In this document: in pieces, positions 1-5,993 of the stretch | Numbering within the stretch: position 1 is the stretch's first letter | Layout of the letters: the number at the start of each line of letters is the position of its first letter | Source of the DNA: an uncultured Collinsella sp. | Lineage (GTDB): Bacteria; Actinomycetota; Coriobacteriia; Coriobacteriales; Coriobacteriaceae | Length of the DNA stretch: 31,039 nt | Direction of reading: 5' to 3' | NCBI GenBank assembly: GCA_902478885.1 | Contig: CABSMS010000012.1 | Coordinates: 1-31,039, forward strand | The notes under the pieces: model-generated | Databases searched by the model: none | What the model was told of the DNA's origin: nothing | The model's input: only the letters and a program-made list of their open reading frames with translations | Translations under genes and position numbers: made by a program

Positions 1-48
1 CGAGATGAGCGCTAGTCTCGTGGGCTCGGAGATGTGTATAAGAGACAG
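1..48. other. Illumina Nextera P7-side adapter and index (synthetic)
   Basis: Bases 1-6 (CGAGAT) match the end of the P7 oligo. Bases 7-14 (GAGCGCTA) sit where the 8-base i7 index lies. Bases 15-48 are the Nextera read-2 transposase adapter, ending in the Tn5 mosaic end AGATGTGTATAAGAGACAG (30-48). This is library sequence and not genome; genomic sequence starts at 49. Confidence 0.98.
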
Positions 49-1030
49 GATCGGAGAGCTTAAGCTTGGCGTCGCGCAGGGCGTTGGTGACAGGCTGCTT
101 GCAGCGCTCGAGCAGGTCGCGGGTGATCTTCTCGAACTCGGCGCGGGTCAGCGTGTAGTTGAGGTGCAGCGGGCCGGACTGGTTCATGGTGATGAACGGC
201 AGGTTGATGGTGGTCTGCTGGGCGGCGGAGAGCTCCTTCTTGGCGTTCTCGGCGGCCTCCTTCAGACGCTGCAGGGCCATGGGGTCCTGACGCAGGTCGA
301 CACCGTTCTCCTGCTGGAACTTATCGGCCATCCAGTCGATGACGCGCTGATCCCAGTCGTCGCCGCCCAGGTGGTTGTCGCCCGAGGTGGACAGAACCTC
401 AAACACGCCGTCGGCGAGGTCGAGGATGGAGACGTCGAAGGTACCGCCGCCCAGGTCGAAGACCAGGATGCGCTGGTCGGTGCCCTGCTTGTCCAGGCCA
501 TAGGCCAGAGCAGCAGCGGTCGGCTCGTTGACGATACGCTTGACGTTGAGGCCGGCGATCTTACCGGCGTCCTTGGTGGCCTGACGCTGGGCGTCGTTGA
601 AGTAGGCCGGGACGGTGATGACGGCGTCGGTGACGGTCTCGCCCAGATACTTCTCGGCGTCGGCCTTCATCTTTGCGAGCGTCATGGCGCTCACCTGCTC
701 GGCGGTGTAATCCTTGCCCTCGATGTCGACGACGGCACGGCCACCCTGGCCCTCCTTGACCTCATACGGCACGGTCTTGATCTCGGAGGTGCACTCGGAG
801 TACTTGCGGCCCATGAAGCGCTTGATGGAGAACACGGTGTTCTTGGGGTTGGTGACAGCCTGGTTCTTAGCGGCCTTACCCACGACGCGGTCGCCGTCGG
901 CACGGAAGCCCACGACGGACGGGGTGGTGCGGTCGCCCTCGGCGTTCACGATAATGGTCGGAGAACCGCCCTCGAGAACGGCCATTGCGGAGTTAGTAGT
1001 ACCAAGGTCGATACCAAGAATCTTGCCCAT
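49..1030 (-). CDS. dnaK: Chaperone DnaK (Hsp70), 5' part only
   Basis: Cytosolic ATP-dependent chaperone that works with DnaJ and GrpE in protein folding and the heat-shock response. The visible 327 codons begin MGKILGIDLGTTNSAMAVLE, the Hsp70 phosphate-1 loop. They also contain the VVGKAAKNQ, VITVPAYFND, VNEPTAAALAYG and LVFDLGGGTFDVS signatures, which together are the actin-like ATPase domain. The substrate-binding domain is missing because the gene runs into adapter at base 48, so this is truncation by sequencing. The ATG at 1030 is preceded by AGAGAGGGAA as ribosome binding site. A ~600-bp gap with a hairpin in the leader lies upstream. I see no clear CIRCE element or HspR-type HAIR palindrome there. 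grpE, dnaJ and a regulator would normally follow beyond the contig end. Confidence 0.97.
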
Positions 1031-1058
1031 TAGAAATTCCCTCTCTCTTGTGCGTTTG

Positions 1059-1086
1059 CACCGACTCGGCGGTCTGCCGAGCGGTG
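1059..1086 (-). promoter_or_regulatory. Hairpin in the dnaK 5' leader
   Basis: An interrupted inverted repeat: CACCG and CTCGGC on one arm, GCCGAG and CGGTG on the other, with one unpaired base and a 5-nt loop. It lies about 29-57 nt upstream of the dnaK start codon, so a leader RNA would fold it. It could be an RNA thermometer-like or stability element, or only a GC-rich chance fold. It is not a known CIRCE or HAIR sequence. Confidence 0.4.
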
Positions 1087-1133
1087 TTTCGGCTTGTCTT
1101 TCAGGATGTAGTGTATCCCCTTATGGGCCGGAA

Positions 1134-1162
1134 TATACAAAATCTAAGTCAATTCATATAAG
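1134..1162 (+). promoter_or_regulatory. Possible plus-strand promoter in the dnaK-ferredoxin gap
   Basis: TATACA (1134-1139) and TATAAG (1157-1162) are separated by 17 bp in a locally AT-rich stretch. Each hexamer has only partial agreement with sigma-70 consensus. No gene starts soon after it, but an intrinsic terminator lies about 300 bp downstream at 1452-1484. Weak call. Confidence 0.25.
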
Positions 1163-1290
1163 ATTTCTTATTGCTGAGAGTTTAGGTTCTTAAATGCGCA
1201 GGTAGATGCGTTGTTGGAGTTCTCGGCACATCTATCGAGATCTATGTAGAGATGGCTGAGGTTTGGGTCCGAGGGTGCCTGGGGCTGCCT

Positions 1291-1404
1291 TGCGGAAAGC
1301 TCGTCCCGTTTTGAGAGCTGATACCGGGTCGCAGTTTCCGCTAGCGGGCCCAACCGGAAACTACGACCCGGTTTTCGGCCAAATAACGGGATGCCCTTTC
1401 CGCA
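1291..1404. repeat. Palindromic intergenic repeat, copy 1 (GGTCGCA family)
   Basis: It is bounded by 9-bp terminal inverted repeats, TGCGGAAAG (1291-1299) and CTTTCCGCA (1396-1404). Inside is a 15-bp inverted repeat with one mismatch: GGGTCGCAGTTTCCG pairing with CGGAAACTACGACCC. A similar arrangement, including GGTCGCA, TTTCCG, CGGAAA, CGACC and TTCGGCCAAA in the same order, recurs at 23926-24035. The two copies align along their length but have diverged. No transposase is encoded, so a MITE- or REP-like element is the best description. Confidence 0.65.
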
Positions 1405-1451
1405 GGCGCGCTCAATAGCTCAATATTTCAAGTCACCTTTAGCTAACATTT

Positions 1452-1484
1452 GCGCAGCTCAACGGCCCCACCTGCGCGTTTTTT
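1452..1484 (+). terminator. Orphan intrinsic terminator
   Basis: GCGCAG (1452-1457) pairs with CTGCGC (1472-1477), followed by GTTTTTT. The T-run is on the plus strand, yet no plus-strand gene lies upstream; dnaK is divergent. It may end a small RNA, act as an attenuator before the ferredoxin gene, or be a remnant. Confidence 0.45.
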
Positions 1485-1536
1485 AGTAAACCTTGGCATA
1501 CTCGGCGAACGGTATGAAGATGCCGGCCAGAGGGTA

Positions 1537-1564
1537 TTGCAAACGGTCGCTCCCGTGGTATGTT
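1537..1564 (+). promoter_or_regulatory. Candidate promoter of the ferredoxin gene
   Basis: TTGCAA (1537-1542) and TATGTT (1559-1564) with a 16-bp spacer, about 60 nt upstream of the ferredoxin ATG. Each box matches 4 of 6 consensus bases, so this is a plausible but weak call. Confidence 0.35.
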
Positions 1565-1625
1565 TTTGCCCGAATCAAACCGGCGCGCATCGCCTGTAGC
1601 GTCGGTCAACAGAGAGGAAACTACC

Positions 1626-1811
1626 ATGGCTCATCCCGTAATTGATGCCGACGAGTGCATCGCTTGTGGCGTTTGCGTCGACTCCTGCCCCGCTGGCGTT
1701 CTGGAGCTCCAGGACGTCGCTACCGTCGCTGACGAGGACTCCTGCGTCGCCTGTGGCGCTTGCCAGGACGCTTGCCCCGCTGGCGCGATCACCGAGATCG
1801 TCGAGGAGTAA
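1626..1811 (+). CDS. 2[4Fe-4S] ferredoxin
   Basis: A 61-residue bacterial-type (clostridial) ferredoxin, a soluble low-potential electron carrier of anaerobes. Two cluster motifs are complete: CIACGVCVDSCPAG and CVACGACQDACPAG, each C-x2-C-x2-C-x3-C-P. These bind two [4Fe-4S] clusters with the usual exchange of the fourth cysteine between motifs. The length is normal for the family. The ATG at 1626 is chosen because GAGAGG lies just upstream; an upstream in-frame extension to 1560 has no Shine-Dalgarno and adds unrelated residues. The gene stands alone, with its own likely promoter and a strong terminator at 1851-1888, so its redox partners cannot be deduced from the neighbourhood. Confidence 0.96.
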   Translation: MAHPVIDADECIACGVCVDSCPAGVLELQDVATVADEDSCVACGACQDACPAGAITEIVEE

Positions 1812-1850
1812 CAACTCCCCACTTGCACACTCAAAAGTACACCGTGCACA

Positions 1851-1888
1851 AAAAGGAGGCCTCCGCATCGCCGCGGAGGCCTCCTTTT
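1851..1888. terminator. Bidirectional terminator between ferredoxin and niaR
   Basis: A perfect 16-bp stem (1851-1866 with 1873-1888) and a 6-nt loop. It starts with AAAA and ends with TTTT, so it works as an intrinsic terminator read from either strand. It serves the plus-strand ferredoxin gene and the minus-strand NAD operon, which converge here. Confidence 0.9.
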
Positions 1889-1923
1889 GCATTCGTGGGC
1901 AGCTAATTGGGGACGGTGTCGGG

Positions 1924-2469
1924 CTAGAACAAATCATCCTCGTAGGGCATTAAATCGGCTAGGTAGCCTTTCTCCTTGAGCATCGCCTCGATCTCGTCGA
2001 GGGTCTGCTCGTCCTCCGCCGCAATGCGATGGAAGTGATAGCCGCTCGTCACCGTTAGCAGCGGAAAGCTCTTGCCGCTCTCGATATCGCGCAGATAGCG
2101 CTCGACATCGCGGCGGTTGCGGATGTCCAGGTCGGCCGTGATCTTGCCGTACACACGATGGTTGACGATCACGTTGAGCACGGCGCCACCCGCGTCGACG
2201 ATACTCGTGAGCTCGTCGCCCGCCTGCTCCACACTGTGGCGCACCTTAACAAGACGCGTGGGCACGGCGGGGCTACTCGCGGCCTCCTGCAGCACGTAGC
2301 CGCGATTGGTCGCCACGATATCGTGCCCATCGGCGCGCAGCAGGGCGATGTCTTGCACGACAATCTGGCGGCTCACACCCACCTCACGAGCAAGTGCGCT
2401 GCCGGAGACGGGGCCCTTGGCTCGCTCGAGCACGGCCATGATGGCACGGCGACGCTCGCGGGCGTCCAT
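1924..2469 (-). CDS. niaR: NiaR (YrxA)-type niacin-responsive repressor
   Basis: A 181-residue transcription regulator. The N-terminal ~60 residues form a winged helix of the HTH_11 type (ALAREVGVSRQIVVQDIALLRADG). The rest fits the 3H ligand-binding domain, with histidines in contexts such as VRHSVEQAGDEL, NHRVYGKI and YHFHRI. NiaR proteins bind nicotinic acid and repress NAD synthesis or niacin uptake genes. Here it is the last gene of nadA-nadB-nadC-niaR, and its ATG overlaps the nadC stop (TAATG), implying translational coupling and autoregulation through the operon promoter. The likely operator is the 19-bp inverted repeat at 5833-5876. Assignment rests on motif pattern plus the very informative neighbourhood. 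Confidence 0.9.
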   Translation of the reverse strand: MDARERRRAIMAVLERAKGPVSGSALAREVGVSRQIVVQDIALLRADGHDIVATNRGYVLQEAASSPAVPTRLVKVRHSVEQAGDELTSIVDAGGAVLNVIVNHRVYGKITADLDIRNRRDVERYLRDIESGKSFPLLTVTSGYHFHRIAAEDEQTLDEIEAMLKEKGYLADLMPYEDDLF

Positions 2470-3329
2470 TATTTACCGTCCAGCAGACGCAGGTGCTTAA
2501 GCGAGAGGTCGAGAATCGGCGCAGAGTGCGTCAACGCCCCCGAGCTAATGTAGTCGACGCCCAGATCAGCCAGGGCGCGGATATTGCTGGCATCCACATT
2601 GCCCGAGCACTCGGTCTTGGCGCGGCCGGCGATAAGCTCAATCGCGTCAGCCATGTCGTCGTGGGTCATGTTGTCGAGCATGATGATATCGGCGCCGGCC
2701 TCCACGGCCTCGCGCACCATGTCCAGGTTCTCGCACTCGATCTCGACCGTCGTGGTAAACGACGCATGAGCGCGCGCCATCTCGATCGCGCGTGCCACGC
2801 CACCGGCGGCGTCGATGTGGTTGTCCTTGAGCATGACAGCCGTCGACAGGTTGTAGCGGTGGTTGCTGCCACCGCCGATCTCGACTGCCGCCTTCTCAAA
2901 CACGCGCATGCCCGGTGTGGTCTTGCGCGTGTCGACAAGCACGGTCTTGGTGCCCTCGAGCGCAGCCGCCATCCGATGCGTGTAAGTAGCGATGCCGCTC
3001 ATGCGCTGCAGGTAGTTGAGCGCCACGCGCTCGCCCGAAAGCAACACGCGCGCGTCGCCGCGCACCTGGCCCACGTGATCGCCGGCATGCACCTCGTCGC
3101 CATCCGAGACATCAAACAGCACCGAGCTCTGCGGATCCAGCAGCTCAAAGGTGCGAGCGAACACATCCAGGCCGGCGATGATGCCATCGGCTTTGGCGAT
3201 AAGCTCCACCGTGGCGGGACGCGCCGTGGGGCACACGCTCGCCGTGCTCACGTCCTCAAACGTGATGTCCTCGCGCAGGGCCTGCAGAATCAGATCATCG
3301 ACGACGAGCTTCATGGTAATGGGATTCAT
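2469..3329 (-). CDS. nadC: Nicotinate-nucleotide diphosphorylase (quinolinate phosphoribosyltransferase)
   Basis: 286 residues. Converts quinolinate and PRPP to nicotinate mononucleotide, CO2 and PPi, the third step of de novo NAD synthesis. Family signatures are clear: GERVALNYLQRMSGIAT, DTRKTTPGMR, EKAAVEIGGGSNHRYNL, MLKDNHI, VEIECENL, IMLDNM and DYISSGALTHS, covering the N-terminal alpha/beta domain and the C-terminal barrel. The length is normal. The start at 3329 is supported by GAGGAG about 8 nt upstream, inside the end of nadB; a second ATG five codons later lacks as good a site. Only 3 bp separate it from nadB, and its stop overlaps the niaR start, so it is a middle gene of one transcript. 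Confidence 0.97.
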   Translation of the reverse strand: MNPITMKLVVDDLILQALREDITFEDVSTASVCPTARPATVELIAKADGIIAGLDVFARTFELLDPQSSVLFDVSDGDEVHAGDHVGQVRGDARVLLSGERVALNYLQRMSGIATYTHRMAAALEGTKTVLVDTRKTTPGMRVFEKAAVEIGGGSNHRYNLSTAVMLKDNHIDAAGGVARAIEMARAHASFTTTVEIECENLDMVREAVEAGADIIMLDNMTHDDMADAIELIAGRAKTECSGNVDASNIRALADLGVDYISSGALTHSAPILDLSLKHLRLLDGK

Positions 3330-3332
3330 GGT

Positions 3333-4709
3333 CTACTCCTCCACGGCCTGCGTGCCGGCGGCACGGGCCAAATCATCGATTGCCAGGGTGTCGGCGCCCA
3401 GGGCGCGATGACGGCCATCGAGCGCGGGATCGCCTGCCTGCTCCACGGCCAGCGACTCGCCGGTACGCATATACCACGCGGCGCGACGACCCCAGACCAG
3501 CGCCTCGAGCAGGCTGTTTGAAGCCAGGCGATTCTTGCCGTGAACGCCGTTGCAGGCCGTCTCGCCGGCGGCGTAGAGCTCGGGCATCGAGGTGCGGCCG
3601 TCCTTGTCGACCCACACGCCGCCCATAAAGTAGTGCTGCGTGGGCGTAACGGGAATGGGCTCGTCCAAGATGTCGCGGCCGTCCTCCAGGCAGCGCGCGC
3701 GAATGTTGGCAAAGTGCCCGGTCACCACATCGCGCTCGACGGGGGCAAAACTCAGCCACTCGTGCTCGGTACCGTCCTGCTTCATCTGCTCGCGAATAGC
3801 GGCGGCGACCACATCGCGCGGCTGAAGCTCGTCGGTAAAGCGCTCGCCGGCGGCGTTGAGCAAAATCGCGCCCTCGCCGCGGCAGCTCTCGCTGATTAGG
3901 AACGTACGGCCCGGCTGCGGCGAGAACAGGCCCGTGGGGTGAATCTGCACGTAGTCCAGGTGCTCCATCGTGATGCCGTGCTCCTGTGCGATATAGCAGG
4001 CGTCGCCCGTGAGCTGCGGGTAGTTGGTCGAGTGGTCGTATACGCCACCGATACCGCCCGTTGCCCACAGCGTATGGCGGGCATGGATCTTAAACGGCTT
4101 ACCGGCATGCACGCCCTCGGCGGCATTTGCCAGCTCGTCGGCGGGGCGAGCTGAATCGTCCTCGTCCACGGCGACGGCGACGACGCCGGTGCACACCGTG
4201 GCGTCATCGCGCTCGGCGGTCAGGATGTCGGTCATGGCAACGTGTTCGAGAATCTGCACGTTATCCAGCTTGCGGACAGCCTGGAGCAGCTTGGTCGTAA
4301 TTTCCTTGCCCGTAATATCGGCATGGAAGGCGATGCGCGGGCGGCTGTGCGCGCCCTCGCGGGTAAAGTCGAGGCTGCCGTCGGCCTTGCGCTCAAAATC
4401 CACGCCCATGGCCAGCAGGTCGTTGATGACCGAGCGGCTCGAGCGAATCATGATGTCGACGCTCTCGCGGCGGTTCTCGTAATGGCCGGCATGCATGGTG
4501 TCCTCAAAGAAGGCATCGTAGTCAGAGCCTTCGGGCAGCACGCAGATGCCGCCCTGCGCGAGCATCGAATCGCACTCGTCGACAGCGCCCTTGGAAAGCA
4601 TGATCACGCGCGTGCTCGTCGGCAGATTGAGGGCCGCGTACAGGCCCGCCACGCCGCAACCGGCAATGACGACGTCGCACTCCATGTCGGGGTATTGTTT
4701 GGTTTCCAC
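3333..4709 (-). CDS. nadB: L-aspartate oxidase, short form
   Basis: 458 residues. An FAD enzyme that oxidises L-aspartate to iminoaspartate, the substrate of NadA; anaerobes use fumarate as electron acceptor. Visible are the dinucleotide-binding GCGVAGLYAAL (about residue 17), SKGAVDECDSMLAQGG, the substrate-region HPTGLF, ESCRGEGAILLNAAGERF, HYFMGGVWVDKDGRT and AAGETACNGVHGKNRLASNSLLEALVWG. The start is the GTG at 4709, preceded by GGGAGAGG; an upstream in-frame ATG at 4754 has no ribosome binding site. After the final FAD-binding helix only about 40 residues remain. The usual C-terminal helical domain is much shortened compared with ~510-540-residue family members. The DNA shows no frameshift, because nadC follows 3 bp after the stop. 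Confidence 0.95.
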   Translation of the reverse strand: METKQYPDMECDVVIAGCGVAGLYAALNLPTSTRVIMLSKGAVDECDSMLAQGGICVLPEGSDYDAFFEDTMHAGHYENRRESVDIMIRSSRSVINDLLAMGVDFERKADGSLDFTREGAHSRPRIAFHADITGKEITTKLLQAVRKLDNVQILEHVAMTDILTAERDDATVCTGVVAVAVDEDDSARPADELANAAEGVHAGKPFKIHARHTLWATGGIGGVYDHSTNYPQLTGDACYIAQEHGITMEHLDYVQIHPTGLFSPQPGRTFLISESCRGEGAILLNAAGERFTDELQPRDVVAAAIREQMKQDGTEHEWLSFAPVERDVVTGHFANIRARCLEDGRDILDEPIPVTPTQHYFMGGVWVDKDGRTSMPELYAAGETACNGVHGKNRLASNSLLEALVWGRRAAWYMRTGESLAVEQAGDPALDGRHRALGADTLAIDDLARAAGTQAVEE

Positions 4710-4765
4710 AGGAATCCTCTCCCTTGTAATGTGGCATAAGGGATGATCCCTCATGTCACATTGGC

Positions 4766-5791
4766 TTAGCGCGCCGCGTACTCGAGCATGCGGTCGAGCG
4801 TGAGCTTGGCCTGATCGGCGGCCTCGTCCGACACGCCAATCTGCACCTCGCCCTCGCCCGTCTCCAGGCAGTGCACGAGCTTGTCGAGCGTGATGAGATC
4901 CATGTTGACGCAGGTGGGCTGCACCGCAGGGAAGTAGAACTTCTTGCCAGTGCCCTGGCAGCGGCGTTCAAGCTCGTAGAGCACGCCGCGGACCGTCACG
5001 ATGATGAACTCGCTGGCGTCCGACTCCTCGGCATACTTGATGATGCCGGCGGTTGAGCCGATGTAGTCGGCCTCGGCCAGCACGTCGGCTTTGCACTCGG
5101 GGTGCGCCAGTACGAGCGCGTCGGGATGCGCTTCCTGCGCGTCAACGATCTGCTCGACGGTGATGATGTGGTGGCGCGGGCAGTAGCCCTTGTTGAGGAT
5201 GACGTGCTTTTGGGGCACCTGCTCGGCCACAAAGCGGCCCAGGTTTTGGTCGGGAATGAACAAGATGTGCTGCTGCGGCAGCTCGGAGACAATCTTGACG
5301 GCGTTAGAGCTGGTAACGCACACGTCGCTCCAGCTCTTGATCTCGACCGTGGAGTTGACGTAGCACACCACGGCCAGGTCGTCGCCGTACTCGGCGCGGG
5401 CAGCGTCGACCGTCTCGCGCTTGACCATATGAGCCATGGGGCAATCCGCGCCCGGCTCGGGCAGCAGCACGGTCTTAGTGGGATTGAGCAGCTTGGCGCT
5501 CTCGCCCATAAACTCCACGCCGCACAGCACGATAGTCTGCTGCGGCAGGCTCTTGGCGAGCTTTGCCAGGTAGAAGCTGTCGCCGACGTAATCGGCAACG
5601 GCTTGGACCTCGGGCGCCACATAGTAGTGCGCCAAGATCACCGCGTCACGTTGGGTTTTTAGTTGCTGAATGGCCTCGACGAGCTCTGCGGGCACCAGTG
5701 CCGCGCGCTCCGTTGCCGTCGTTGCCGATACCAGGCCGGCCGCGATATCGCGTGCAAGCTCCGATGCATCCATGTTCGCGCTCTGTGCCAT
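4766..5791 (-). CDS. nadA: Quinolinate synthase A
   Basis: 341 residues. A [4Fe-4S] enzyme that condenses iminoaspartate with dihydroxyacetone phosphate to quinolinate. The three cluster cysteines expected for the family fall at C90 (LCGVEFMGESAKLLNP), C204 (NKGYCPRHH) and C294 (QPTCVNM). Other landmarks are AHYYVAPEVQAVADYVGDS, YVNSTVEIK, CVTSSNAV, PDQNLGR and HPECKADV. The start is the ATG at 5791, with GAGAGGGG just upstream; a TTG one codon earlier is less likely. It is the first gene of the nadABC-niaR transcript, with the promoter about 35 nt upstream. The gap to the nadB start is 56 bp and includes a small AGGGATGATCCCT hairpin. Confidence 0.97.
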   Translation of the reverse strand: MAQSANMDASELARDIAAGLVSATTATERAALVPAELVEAIQQLKTQRDAVILAHYYVAPEVQAVADYVGDSFYLAKLAKSLPQQTIVLCGVEFMGESAKLLNPTKTVLLPEPGADCPMAHMVKRETVDAARAEYGDDLAVVCYVNSTVEIKSWSDVCVTSSNAVKIVSELPQQHILFIPDQNLGRFVAEQVPQKHVILNKGYCPRHHIITVEQIVDAQEAHPDALVLAHPECKADVLAEADYIGSTAGIIKYAEESDASEFIIVTVRGVLYELERRCQGTGKKFYFPAVQPTCVNMDLITLDKLVHCLETGEGEVQIGVSDEAADQAKLTLDRMLEYAAR

Positions 5792-5826
5792 CAAGGCCCC
5801 TCTCTTTTGGCGAATCTTGGGGCTTT

Positions 5827-5855
5827 AGTATGACACCTGGCTTTACAGCTGACAA
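5827..5855 (-). promoter_or_regulatory. Promoter of nadABC-niaR
   Basis: Read on the minus strand, TTGTCA (5855-5850) and CATACT (5832-5827) are separated by exactly 17 bp. The start of transcription would fall near 5820, leaving a ~30-nt leader before nadA. The -35 box lies in the loop of a long inverted repeat and the spacer is one of its arms. Confidence 0.7.
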
Positions 5856-5876
5856 GACAGCTGTAAAGCCAGGTGT
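5833..5876. promoter_or_regulatory. Perfect 19-bp inverted repeat, likely NiaR operator
   Basis: Arms ACACCTGGCTTTACAGCTG (5833-5851) and its exact reverse complement (5858-5876) flank a 6-bp centre, ACAAGA. The repeat covers the -35 box and whole spacer of the nad promoter, so a bound protein would block RNA polymerase. No T-run follows, so it is not a terminator. NiaR is the obvious candidate because its gene is in this operon; binding itself is inferred. It is long for a single dimer site and could hold two overlapping sites. Confidence 0.7.
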
Positions 5877-5941
5877 AAAGTTGAAATAAAGATTCAATCT
5901 TGGGCGGAGTTTTTTGTCCACGGGGCTACCCGTGGCGGCAC

Positions 5942-5977
5942 AAAAAAGGGGTCCGGCTTGTCAGATCCGGACCCCTT
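5942..5977 (-). terminator. Terminator of the giant surface-protein gene
   Basis: Read on the minus strand, AAGGGGTCCGG and CCGGACCCCTT form a perfect 11-bp stem with a 10-nt loop, followed by a T-run. It lies 16 bp after the stop codon. A second small hairpin (CCACGGG, GCTA loop, CCCGTGG) follows further downstream at about 5918-5935. Confidence 0.9.
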
Positions 5978-5993
5978 AGGGACGGGGCAGCGA

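Larger units (their letters stand above)
1031..1625. other. Intergenic region between divergent dnaK and ferredoxin gene
   Basis: About 595 bp with no convincing gene. The short open frames here have no ribosome binding site and no recognisable protein. It holds the dnaK leader hairpin, an AT-rich promoter-like stretch (about 1130-1190), a palindromic repeat (1291-1404), an orphan plus-strand terminator (1452-1484) and a candidate ferredoxin promoter (1537-1564). Confidence 0.6.

Noticed and set aside
5..1033. Long plus-strand open frame opposite dnaK, with an N-terminus reading into adapter
   Set aside because: It is antisense to an unmistakable dnaK, begins in synthetic adapter and encodes low-complexity Gly/Val/Leu-rich sequence typical of a GC-rich shadow frame.
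2493..3521. 342-codon plus-strand open frame opposite nadC and nadB
   Set aside because: A shadow of the nad operon, with no ribosome binding site and low-complexity composition.
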